A stretch of 64,000 nt of DNA from Chloroflexota bacterium (lineage in GTDB: Bacteria; Chloroflexota; Dehalococcoidia; Lucifugimonadales; Lucifugimonadaceae): the NCBI GenBank assembly GCA_018650845.1, contig JABIFF010000024.1, positions 1 through 64,000 on the forward strand, written 5' to 3'. Numbering within the stretch: position 1 is the first letter of the stretch; the number at the start of each line of letters is the position of its first letter. The translations under genes and the position numbers were made by a program. Of the stretch, positions 25,095 through 32,981 are shown piece after piece. The notes below the pieces were generated by a model. That model searched no databases, was not told the DNA's origin, and saw nothing but the letters and a program-made list of their open reading frames with translations.

Positions 25095-25619
25095 CTAACG
25101 ATCGGTTTCCATCGCTAGTAAGCGCGACTTCAGCGGCAAACCGGCGCCACCAAACCCGTGCAATGCTCCGCTCGAACTAATGACACGGTGACACGGAACC
25201 AACAATGCAAGCCTATTTCGAGCCATCGCCTGACCAGCACCACGTGCTGCCTTTATATTTCCTGCCTGCTCAGCCAACCAACCGTAACTTCGAGTCTCGC
25301 CAGCAGGAATAGTTCGACACGCATCCCACGCCTTCCTGAAAAACGGAGTAGCCGATCTCGTATCTATCGGAATGTCAGCAAGATCAATCGGCTCGCCAGC
25401 GCAATAAGCAGAAATCAATGCGCGAGCGTCAACATATTCAGCAGGAGCGTGTTCAGCCGTGTTCACTTCGGGCTGGACGTAATCGAGCGCAGTTTCAGGT
25501 GTATCTTCAGGCAAGCTGGCTCGAACGATACCGTGATCGCTGCCAACAATCGCAACCCATCCCATGTCCGTATCGAACACGTCGTAAGTCAACCTTTGAT
25601 ATTTGTCTTTCTTAGCCAA
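25095..25619 (-). CDS. ogt: Methylated-DNA--protein-cysteine methyltransferase
   Basis: This is an O6-alkylguanine-DNA alkyltransferase. The active-site PCHRV motif is present (Cys143 counted from the TTG start), preceded by the helix-turn-helix containing RGAGQAMARNRLALLV and followed by GALHGFGGAGLPLKSRLL. The protein transfers the alkyl group from damaged guanine to its own cysteine once. The frame is open to 25685, overlapping the transglutaminase gene. TTG 25619, with AGAGG 7-8 nt upstream and starting right after the upstream stop codon, gives a 174-residue protein, close to the family norm. GTG 25640 is the alternative. It is the last gene of the MoxR-DUF58-transglutaminase operon. Confidence 0.92.
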   Translation of the reverse strand: MAKKDKYQRLTYDVFDTDMGWVAIVGSDHGIVRASLPEDTPETALDYVQPEVNTAEHAPAEYVDARALISAYCAGEPIDLADIPIDTRSATPFFRKAWDACRTIPAGETRSYGWLAEQAGNIKAARGAGQAMARNRLALLVPCHRVISSSGALHGFGGAGLPLKSRLLAMETDR

Positions 25620-25620
25620 A

Positions 25621-28449
25621 CTACGTACCTCTGCCTTCACCAAGTTCAGGACCAATCCCACCGATCTGCCTGATGCGATACGCAATCAACGCCCGCGCAA
25701 CTTTGCGCCAAGCTCGATCAAGTTCTTTCGAACGTTCGCCTTCGGCGTCACTACTATCAGCAGCACCGGCATAAACCTGACGCTGGAATTCAAGCGCTAT
25801 GAAATTAGCAGGATCACTAGCTGCCACCGCTCGCTCACCCAGTATCTGAGCAAACTCCAACGCCGTCTCGTTCGCCTGCCTCTTAATGCCCATCACTGAT
25901 GCGACACGATTCATCCGAGCATAAGCTCGAGTCGGCGCATCCATTCCGCGAAGGCTTAGCTTCCATATACCCATCAGGGCTACGACCACTCCAACCAAAC
26001 CACCAAACCATGCAAACGGACGCCATGGGAATTCAAACTCATCGGCAGCAGCGCCATCATCCGTTTCCGGGAATTCGCCATCAGCCTCGCGTGATTCACG
26101 AGCGAGTCGTTCAAGATCCGCAATATCTTGGATGAAGTTTGGATCGTCTTCAGCCGATCCAATCGCACCTGCAGCAAACGGATCGCCCCCGGTGATAGAC
26201 GGTGCCAATCGACCACGCTCGATCGTCTGACCTCCGGGCGTCATTTCGTAGTCGATCCAACCGTATTCAGGGAAGTAAACCTGCGTCCACCCGTGTCGAT
26301 CTTCATCCCTAATTAGGAACAATCCGGCTTCAGGAACGTACTCTCCGGAACCCCATCCTGCGACAAATCTCGCTGGCACTCCAACTGAACGAAGCAGAAC
26401 CGCTCCAGACGATCCGAAGTACTGACTATAGCCCTTGATTTTGGCGGTGTCGCAATCAGGATCTACGCTTGAACAAGGTTCATCTTGAGTTTGGAATAAG
26501 AAGTAGAAAATTCCGTCGACCCCGAATTCAGGCCCCTGAATTTCTAGCGAATATTCCTGTCTCTTCAAAAACGACTTTATCGCCTCCGCCTTTTCAAACG
26601 GGGTTTCGGCTCCTGCATCGCGAACAATCTGAGAAGCCAATAATCCGACTTCCTCAGGTAACGAATTTGGAAGCTGCAAGTATCTATCGGTCACCCATGT
26701 CGGATAACCACTTCCAGCATCATTCAACTGGTCGTCAGTAGCCAACGAAACAAATGTCTGGATCGAGAACGTGTCTTCTTTGGAAATCTCGTCCGAAAGC
26801 TGGACTCCAACCTGCTGAATCGGAGACGCCCGCTCGATTTCCAGTCGAGTAGCCAGTCCTGACTGCGAGCTGACAGCTACATCAACGGAAATCTGATTCC
26901 ACTCCACCTGTCGAGATTCTGTGCTCAACGGCAGCAGTACCGTCTCGAACTTCTGCTCTGTGCCATCCTCAGCAACCACGGTCCTCGTAATAATCTGCTC
27001 TTCGCCAACAGCGTCGGCCGCCCTGAGACCCGCTAAAACCTCTTCCACTAGTTCTGGTTCAGCAAGGTTTTGGTTTCGAAGCCGCGTTGATTGGAACGAG
27101 TCAATCGGTACAAGATCGCCCAAAGCAAATCGAACGGCAAACGCTAAATCTCTCAAATCGGCAGGAAGCTCGCTGATCCCAGAAACCGATCCTGAAAGTG
27201 GCACTCGCCACTCGATCGGATTCAACACCTGAACCATCGCTTCTCTATCCACCGAATAAACAGCTCCCACCGGAACAACCGTAGTCGTATCCACCAAAGG
27301 AACATACACCTGTGAAATACGTTCTCGTTCGAGCTCAGTAGGTGCAAGAGTCAGGGCTGAGCGTGGAGCTGCCTCAACCTTTGTGTTCGGATCCGTCAAC
27401 CAGCCCTGCGAGCTGTACTGCTGATAAACACGACCTGCATAAGGAAGAATGTACTTCGATCTGATCCACATCAACGGCTCATCGCTGAGGTCGATAGCTC
27501 CGCCAAACGCCATCGTCTGTGATGGGCTCCCGAACAACTCGCTTCCACCCGGACCATCGATACCTGCGAGCAACCTGTTTGCCGGCTCTTGAAGAGCGTA
27601 GAACGGAGCTCGGAAGATGTCCCAAGTATCGTGAACCTCTTCAGATCTCGGCTCCCAAATCGGCAACAAAGCGCTCAACAGAACAATTGGCAGAGCAAAC
27701 AGAAGCCCATCTTGTACAGTCGACCACGCAAGGTGCCTCGAATACTCGATTCCTTGACCTCGCCATCGCTCGATTCGTTTCACTGTTGTGAGATGTGCGA
27801 ATAGCGCAATACCGCCAACGAGGAACAGGAAGAATGTGTGTTCATGTTCGCCGTGGCGATAGCTCAGATTGGTAAGAATTACCAACGACAGAAGCACGGT
27901 CGGCAACCACGGAGATCGGAACCTGAACGTGAGATAAGTTACACCGTATCCAACTATCCAAGATGCCGTCATAAACATCAAAGCAAACGGCACAGTATCA
28001 GTGCTGATACCACCCGATTGAGCGGTCGTAATCCAAGACGAGAACCTACCAAATCCATCGACTGCCTTAGCGATGGGATCACCGCCACTAGCCTGTGCCG
28101 TTCCTTGCCACAGCACGACGAAGAACCCAAGACCCAGAGCGTAGATGAGCGTCAAATACCAACTGAAGTTGAGTTTCGAAATGATAAACGCAGCAATAGT
28201 TCCAAGAAGCAAAGTTGGAATGATGGAAGGCAGATCGCCCCATCCAGCCAGCTGAACCGACCATCCGACGTTCGCCATCATCCAAATCAAGATCGATAAG
28301 CTCACCCAGTCGTGTGTAGGTGCAATTCGCGAAATGTTCGACACGTTCTCGGTAAGGGATTCGAATCTGCCCACCGGTAGTGCGCGCTCTTCCTCAGAAG
28401 GGGGACCGGGAACGTTGTTTAGAAACTCAGTGCTGGTGCTGATTCTCAT
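25621..28449 (-). CDS. TgpA-like membrane protein with transglutaminase-like domain (catalytic Cys replaced by Ser)
   Basis: This 942-residue protein has an N-terminal membrane region with six or more helices (about 45-270) and a large exported part. That part includes a transglutaminase-like domain (about 600-745), one more helix near 805-825 and a C-terminal cytosolic domain of DUF4129 type. In the transglutaminase core, His719 (DRHGWTQVYFP) and Asp733 (GWIDYEMTP) are present. The residue expected to be the nucleophilic Cys is Ser675 (KGYSQYFGS, normally GYCEYFA). The protein may therefore be catalytically dead or use serine. The genes for a MoxR ATPase and a DUF58 protein precede it and the DUF58 stop overlaps its start (ATGA). 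That is the classic MoxR-DUF58-TgpA grouping, linked to envelope or secreted-protein maturation. Confidence 0.9.
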   Translation of the reverse strand: MRISTSTEFLNNVPGPPSEEERALPVGRFESLTENVSNISRIAPTHDWVSLSILIWMMANVGWSVQLAGWGDLPSIIPTLLLGTIAAFIISKLNFSWYLTLIYALGLGFFVVLWQGTAQASGGDPIAKAVDGFGRFSSWITTAQSGGISTDTVPFALMFMTASWIVGYGVTYLTFRFRSPWLPTVLLSLVILTNLSYRHGEHEHTFFLFLVGGIALFAHLTTVKRIERWRGQGIEYSRHLAWSTVQDGLLFALPIVLLSALLPIWEPRSEEVHDTWDIFRAPFYALQEPANRLLAGIDGPGGSELFGSPSQTMAFGGAIDLSDEPLMWIRSKYILPYAGRVYQQYSSQGWLTDPNTKVEAAPRSALTLAPTELERERISQVYVPLVDTTTVVPVGAVYSVDREAMVQVLNPIEWRVPLSGSVSGISELPADLRDLAFAVRFALGDLVPIDSFQSTRLRNQNLAEPELVEEVLAGLRAADAVGEEQIITRTVVAEDGTEQKFETVLLPLSTESRQVEWNQISVDVAVSSQSGLATRLEIERASPIQQVGVQLSDEISKEDTFSIQTFVSLATDDQLNDAGSGYPTWVTDRYLQLPNSLPEEVGLLASQIVRDAGAETPFEKAEAIKSFLKRQEYSLEIQGPEFGVDGIFYFLFQTQDEPCSSVDPDCDTAKIKGYSQYFGSSGAVLLRSVGVPARFVAGWGSGEYVPEAGLFLIRDEDRHGWTQVYFPEYGWIDYEMTPGGQTIERGRLAPSITGGDPFAAGAIGSAEDDPNFIQDIADLERLARESREADGEFPETDDGAAADEFEFPWRPFAWFGGLVGVVVALMGIWKLSLRGMDAPTRAYARMNRVASVMGIKRQANETALEFAQILGERAVAASDPANFIALEFQRQVYAGAADSSDAEGERSKELDRAWRKVARALIAYRIRQIGGIGPELGEGRGT

Positions 28450-29873
28450 TGTTCATCCACCGAAGCTGGCTCCGACTCTGTCCCAGAATTCAACTCCTCT
28501 AACTCCTCGGTAGAGGAAGGAGCCAATCCCAAAGCTTCAGCATGAGCACGAGCCGACGCCTGTCGCAGACCATCGAACTCACCACCAACCGAATTGAGCA
28601 ACGCCGAAGCGATTGAATCACCACGAGCCAACGGATATGCCGAAACACCTGTCGCAACCAGATGATCCAACGCATCACCGTTCGACTCACCACCGTACGA
28701 TCCACGATTTATCAACACCGTGCTAACTCGAACACCGCGCCTAACAAGCCCACCCAAGGCATCGACCCACGAACCATCGCCCGCCGACGTAATCACAACT
28801 AGTGAAGTATTTTGCCCAAGCTCACGTTCCAACTCGGAAAGCGTCTCAAGAAGAGTCACATCGCCTACTGGCTTACTCGCCGCGATGTGACGCATGATCT
28901 GTTCTCGCTGATGGGCCGATCGATCAGGAGCTGCAATAAGTGACTTACTCCCGTGTGCCGCATATCCAACAGGCAAGAATCCTTTGCTATAGCGATCAAT
29001 TACCGACGCCGCGACAGTAGCCCCAACTTCGTCGGTTGAATCCTCGTCGATCTCAGCCATCGAATCGGCGTGCTGATCGAACAGCACCCACATATCACTC
29101 GACGACCCTTGATCGAACTGTTTCACCATCAACTCGCCAGTGCGTGCAGTCGAAAGCCAGTGAATTCGTCCAAGCGCATCACCTGCCTCATATTCGCGAA
29201 CTGACGCAACATCGGTACTAAGCACACGAGCACGCTGTCTTCGAGAGTTGTCACCAACAAGGTGAATAGAAGGCGAGGCAAAATCTGGAATGTCGAGAAT
29301 TTTCGGATAAACAAGAACCGATTCCTGTCCGCCAAATACAACCTCTTGAGGAAACATGCTGAACGGATCGGACGTTCGAGCAACAAGCGGACCAACCGTG
29401 TACTCACCACGCCGTGTGACACGACCCGACATCTCAAGACGATCGAACGCAACCATCAGTCCAAGACTCGCAACCTTCTTGAAACTGACTCCTGGCAAAT
29501 CGGTTCTATCCTCAACCTCAACCCAAGCCTTCGGAGTTCCACCCTTATTCCGCAGAATTACGGTTTCTGAAATCGAATCGCCAACGGTGTACGGACCTTT
29601 CGGCCGTTCAACCTCCGCAATCATCTGTTCCGAACTGCTCTTCGCCCAAAGCCAACCAGCAATCAGCAATATTCCAAGGGCATAGTAAAGGCGAACTGAA
29701 AGGTCGAAACCAGTAGCCATCCCAGTCAGGAATTCGATCACCATAACGACAAGAATTCCGTACAGGATCGGATTCTTCCTAAGGCGTCGGCCCGCACGAC
29801 GACGACGCCCACTTACTTGCGAAGTTGGCGGAGTACCGGCCTGATTATTCGTTGACCTGAAAGAACGGAGCAT
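28446..29873 (-). CDS. DUF58 family protein
   Basis: This 475-residue protein has two adjacent membrane segments near 33-75, a beta-rich stretch (about 90-200), and the DUF58 signature: VREYEAGDALGRIHWLSTA (about 215-235) followed by ELMVKQFDQ. The remainder resembles a von Willebrand A fold (WVLFDQHADSM..., LVVITSAGDGSW). DUF58 proteins work with MoxR ATPases, which are thought to remodel or activate VWA-containing partners at the membrane. It lies between moxR (78 nt) and the transglutaminase-like gene (4-nt overlap). The C-terminus is Glu/Ser rich and low in complexity. Confidence 0.9.
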   Translation of the reverse strand: MLRSFRSTNNQAGTPPTSQVSGRRRRAGRRLRKNPILYGILVVMVIEFLTGMATGFDLSVRLYYALGILLIAGWLWAKSSSEQMIAEVERPKGPYTVGDSISETVILRNKGGTPKAWVEVEDRTDLPGVSFKKVASLGLMVAFDRLEMSGRVTRRGEYTVGPLVARTSDPFSMFPQEVVFGGQESVLVYPKILDIPDFASPSIHLVGDNSRRQRARVLSTDVASVREYEAGDALGRIHWLSTARTGELMVKQFDQGSSSDMWVLFDQHADSMAEIDEDSTDEVGATVAASVIDRYSKGFLPVGYAAHGSKSLIAAPDRSAHQREQIMRHIAASKPVGDVTLLETLSELERELGQNTSLVVITSAGDGSWVDALGGLVRRGVRVSTVLINRGSYGGESNGDALDHLVATGVSAYPLARGDSIASALLNSVGGEFDGLRQASARAHAEALGLAPSSTEELEELNSGTESEPASVDEQ

Positions 29874-29951
29874 AAGTCCCGACTAATAACTCCTGATACC
29901 GGAACGATCTAAAAGTTCGCCCAGCGTGACAGAGGAGAGAAGGGTGGAGAA

Positions 29952-30914
29952 CTAAGTTCTTCGAACGCTAGCGCCCGGAACTGAAACCTGATTCAGCACA
30001 TCGGCGATGACCGTTTCTTGAGTGACCTCACGCATTCTTGCCGAAGGCGTTAACAACACACGGTGCGCAAGAGTCGAAGCCGCAATCGCTTTGATGTCAT
30101 CTGGCACAACGTAGTCGCGCTCGTTCAGCAGGGCGTAAGCCTTGCCGCCCTTCATCAAATTGATCGAAGCTCGTGGCGAAACACCAAGCGCAGCTTCGGG
30201 ATGAAGACGTGTGGCGTTCGCAATTTCAACAATGTACTGCTTCACCAGAGTATCGATGTACACGTCATCAGCCTCAGCCTGAAGTTTCGCAATATCTTCC
30301 GGTGTGCAAACCGGCTTCAACTCATCGATAGGGTCGATGTGCTCTCGACGATCCATAATCGCCTCTTCCTGCTCAGCATCTGGGTAACCCAAAGAAATAC
30401 GCATGAAGAATCGATCCAGCTGCGCTTCAGGAAGTGGGAATGTGCCTTCGTACTCAATAGGGTTCTGAGTAGCGAGAACCATGAATGGCGAAGGCAATGC
30501 ACGGGTAACGCCCTCAACGGTCACCTGCTGCTCACCCATCGCCTCTAGCAATGCCGACTGCGTCTTAGGGGTCGCACGGTTGATCTCGTCTGCGAGAACA
30601 ATTTGCGCCATGATCGGGCCAGGACGGAACTCGAAATTCCCCGTCTTCTGGTTGAACACCGAAGCACCGGTAACGTCACTCGGAAGCAAGTCAGGAGTGA
30701 ACTGCATTCGTCGATAATCACAACCTGTTGAAGTTGCAATCGAACGAACGAGCATCGTTTTACCAACGCCCGGAACATCTTCGATAAGAACATGGCCGTT
30801 GCAAATTAACGCAACAAGCACGAGCTCTACGGTTTCGCTTTTGCCAACAATTACCTTGCTGACATTTTCTATCAGCGAATTAGCAAGCGTTTTTGAATCA
30901 GCCGTAAGAGTCAA
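29952..30914 (-). CDS. MoxR family AAA+ ATPase
   Basis: This is a chaperone-like AAA+ ATPase of about 320 residues. Walker A is GVGKT within LIEDVPGVGKTMLVRS, Walker B is LADEINRA, sensor 1 is in LATQNPIE, and the C-terminal lid contains SPRASINLMKGGKAYAL. The frame can be extended to an ATG at 30971, but that start has no Shine-Dalgarno sequence. TTG 30914 has AGGGAG 6 nt upstream and gives the usual family length. It is the first gene of the MoxR-DUF58-transglutaminase-ogt run. A tRNA cluster on the same strand lies about 100 bp upstream. Confidence 0.93.
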   Translation of the reverse strand: MTLTADSKTLANSLIENVSKVIVGKSETVELVLVALICNGHVLIEDVPGVGKTMLVRSIATSTGCDYRRMQFTPDLLPSDVTGASVFNQKTGNFEFRPGPIMAQIVLADEINRATPKTQSALLEAMGEQQVTVEGVTRALPSPFMVLATQNPIEYEGTFPLPEAQLDRFFMRISLGYPDAEQEEAIMDRREHIDPIDELKPVCTPEDIAKLQAEADDVYIDTLVKQYIVEIANATRLHPEAALGVSPRASINLMKGGKAYALLNERDYVVPDDIKAIAASTLAHRVLLTPSARMREVTQETVIADVLNQVSVPGASVRRT

Positions 30915-31018
30915 TGATGTCTCCCTGTCTGCCGTGCTCGATCTGAATTCAGATCCGATCAGCCCAACCATTAGATGGTTTTAGTGTGGAGGCCGATTCA
31001 TCGAACAATCGAAAAGTT

Positions 31019-31095
31019 TGGTGGGCGATGTAGGATTCGAACCTACGACCCCCTGCTTGTAAGGCAGGTGCTCTAACCAACTGAGCTAATCGCCC
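31019..31095 (-). tRNA. tRNA-Val (anticodon UAC), copy 2
   Basis: A 77-nt cloverleaf on the minus strand: acceptor GGGCGAT/ATCGCCC, anticodon stem CCTGC/GCAGG with loop CTTACAA (anticodon TAC), T-loop TTCGAAT, encoded CCA. It is identical in sequence to the copy at 31600-31676. Confidence 0.96.
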
Positions 31096-31358
31096 AAACA
31101 CGCTGGTAAATGATCCATCTGCCCGCCCATAGCTACGTGAGTAACGTCTAAGCGGTTTCAAATGCCCGTCACCGGACTCATCATCAACCAGTTCTTCAAT
31201 TGTCGAAATATGACCTTCGTTTATCGCGAGCGCCGATTCTACACGGCGAGCGCCACGAACGATCAGTCATATTTTCCGGCGATGCGGAATGACGGGGATG
31301 TCACTGGCATCAATAGCGCCCCAAAATACCAAATATCAAGGGGCGCCAAGAGAGAATA

Positions 31359-31435
31359 TGGCGCGCTTGGCGGGATTCGAACCCACGACCTCAGCCTTCG
31401 CAGGGCTGCGCTCTATCCAGCTGAGCTACAAGCGC
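31359..31435 (-). tRNA. tRNA-Arg (anticodon GCG)
   Basis: A 77-nt cloverleaf on the minus strand: acceptor GCGCTTG/CAAGCGC, discriminator G, anticodon stem CAGCC/GGCTG with loop CTGCGAA, encoded CCA. The anticodon reads GCG, which decodes CGC. Most bacteria instead read CGN with an ACG anticodon modified to inosine, so this is unusual. Confidence 0.9.
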
Positions 31436-31487
31436 ACAAAGTGTGGACTAATCCACGTACTGAATTTTACTTCAATAAACACAAATA

Positions 31488-31573
31488 TGGTGCCGAGGGC
31501 GAGAGTCGAACTCGCACGCCCTTACGGGCACTACGTCCTGAACGTAGCGCGTCTGCCATTTCGCCACCCCGGC
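31488..31573 (-). tRNA. tRNA-Leu (anticodon CAG)
   Basis: An 86-nt class II tRNA on the minus strand: acceptor GCCGGGG/CCTCGGC with one G-U, anticodon stem CTACG/CGTAG with loop TTCAGGA (CAG), a long variable arm (TGCCCGTAAGGGCG), and encoded CCA. Confidence 0.95.
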
Positions 31574-31599
31574 ACGAGGTTTCAGATACAAAATCTGAA

Positions 31600-31676
31600 T
31601 GGTGGGCGATGTAGGATTCGAACCTACGACCCCCTGCTTGTAAGGCAGGTGCTCTAACCAACTGAGCTAATCGCCC
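31600..31676 (-). tRNA. tRNA-Val (anticodon UAC), copy 1
   Basis: A 77-nt cloverleaf on the minus strand, identical to the one at 31019-31095, with anticodon TAC and encoded CCA. The spacers around the two copies differ, so only the tRNA itself is conserved. Confidence 0.96.
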
Positions 31677-31723
31677 GAAGATTCAATTGTACTCGCCGAC
31701 TTCAGGAATAACGGCTTAATGAA

Positions 31724-31800
31724 TGGTAGCGATGGTGGGACTTGAACCTACGACCTCACGCTTATGAAGCGCGCGCTCTAACCGGCTGAGCTACATCGCC
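31724..31800 (-). tRNA. tRNA with CAU anticodon (Met likely)
   Basis: A 77-nt cloverleaf on the minus strand: acceptor GGCGATG/CATCGCT, anticodon stem CGCGC/GCGTG with loop TTCATAA (CAT), encoded CCA. It lacks the mismatched first pair and the three G-C pairs of an initiator tRNA. Elongator Met is most likely; Ile2 with lysidine-modified CAU cannot be excluded. It is the first tRNA of the minus-strand cluster. Confidence 0.9.
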
Positions 31801-31920
31801 GTGCCATTCGATGCAATCGAAGACCGAAATCAACAACTGCAATCATTCATGCTAACCACGGCTCTATGTCGGGTCAACGAAATACTGGCTCACTACGCGG
31901 GGTAATTAATCGCCAGAGTG

Positions 31921-32418
31921 CTACTCAGCGACGAAATTACCGCTCTTGCCACCACTCTTGCTGAGCAGTCGAAGCCGTTCGATTCGCATAGCGCGGTCAA
32001 CGGCTTTGCACATGTCGTAAACCGTGAGAGCTGCAAGACTCGCAGCAGTCAAAGCTTCCATCTCGACACCAGTCTTGCCTGAAGTTCGAGCCATGCTGGT
32101 GACAGTCAGACCAACGCCATTCTCAAGATCACCAAAGTCGATAGTGATCTGGTTGAGCGCTAATGGGTGACATAGCGGAATGAGATCAGAAGTCTTCTTT
32201 CCGGCCATCACCCCAGCAATTCGTGCAACGCCAAGAACATCGCCTTTATCGAACCCGCCCGAACGAATCAGATTGAGAGTCGACTGCTGCATGTGAATCT
32301 CGCAGCCAGCCGTAGCAACTCGCTCAGTCACATCCTTCGAACCAACATCAACCATCCGAGCCTTACCCGAATCATCGATGTGACTGAGACCGCCTGAAGC
32401 ATCTGTTGAATCTGACAT
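31921..32418 (-). CDS. moaC: Cyclic pyranopterin monophosphate synthase
   Basis: This 165-residue MoaC works with MoaA in the first step of molybdenum cofactor synthesis, converting the 3',8-cyclised GTP intermediate to cPMP. The signatures are KKTSDLIPLCHPL (about 74-86) and SGKTGVEMEALTAASLAALTVYDMCKAVDRAM (about 112-143, in two stretches). These contain the catalytic Lys and the Asp/Glu set. The N-terminal SHIDDSGKARMVDV is also typical. It lies 6 nt downstream of rnhA on the same strand. The rest of the pathway seen here (moaA, moeA) is scattered several kb away rather than in one operon. Confidence 0.96.
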   Translation of the reverse strand: MSDSTDASGGLSHIDDSGKARMVDVGSKDVTERVATAGCEIHMQQSTLNLIRSGGFDKGDVLGVARIAGVMAGKKTSDLIPLCHPLALNQITIDFGDLENGVGLTVTSMARTSGKTGVEMEALTAASLAALTVYDMCKAVDRAMRIERLRLLSKSGGKSGNFVAE

Positions 32419-32424
32419 TTATAA

Positions 32425-32919
32425 CTACCCGTTCAACTTCATAAATTCTTCGTCAACAATCTGACCCGAAGCAGAGCCACGGGCTGCACCGTTCGCCAAC
32501 TCATCGCACCGTTCGTTCTCAGCGTGACCCGTATGCCCACGGATCCACTCGAAACTTACATCGTGACGCGAGCAAGCATCAAGCAGCCGTTGCCACATAT
32601 CGGGGTTCAGAGCTTTTTCATTCTTGTTACGCATCCACCCGTTGGCCTGCCACTTCTTAGCCCATCCCTTCTCAATTCCGTTAATTACATATTGAGAATC
32701 TGTCGTCAGAACAACGCGTTGTCGCCCCTTAAGAGCGTCGAGTGCCGTTATCGCTCCAAGCAACTCCATACGATTGTTCGTCGTGTGCTTGAAACCCTGA
32801 CTGAACTCTTTTACGTTATCGCCGTACTTGAGAACAGTCCCATAGCCTCCAGGGCCCGGATTTCCAATCGCCGAACCATCGGAGAACGCATAAACAGTGT
32901 TGTCATTATTGTTAGCCAT
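32425..32919 (-). CDS. rnhA: Ribonuclease HI
   Basis: This 164-residue enzyme cleaves RNA in RNA-DNA hybrids. The catalytic acidic set is readable as D14 (FSDGSAIGNPGPGG), E52 (NNRMELLGAI), D74 (LTTDSQYVI) and D139 (NERCDELA), with His129 in RGHTGH. The basic handle region (KGWAKKWQANGWMRNKN) is present as in E. coli RNase HI. ATG 32919 is used; an upstream TTG at 32946 would add nine residues. The gene is divergent from the GNAT gene at 32982 and overlaps moaC's control region. Confidence 0.95.
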   Translation of the reverse strand: MANNNDNTVYAFSDGSAIGNPGPGGYGTVLKYGDNVKEFSQGFKHTTNNRMELLGAITALDALKGRQRVVLTTDSQYVINGIEKGWAKKWQANGWMRNKNEKALNPDMWQRLLDACSRHDVSFEWIRGHTGHAENERCDELANGAARGSASGQIVDEEFMKLNG

Positions 32920-32981
32920 TGCATCAAAGATACTCTTGACCCACAATCTGGCACAGTCTTGACCACACGAAGGATGAGCTT

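Noticed and set aside
31162-31657. Open frames of 120-150 codons on the plus strand
   Set aside because: They run antisense through the tRNA-Arg and tRNA-Leu genes and have no ribosome-binding site.
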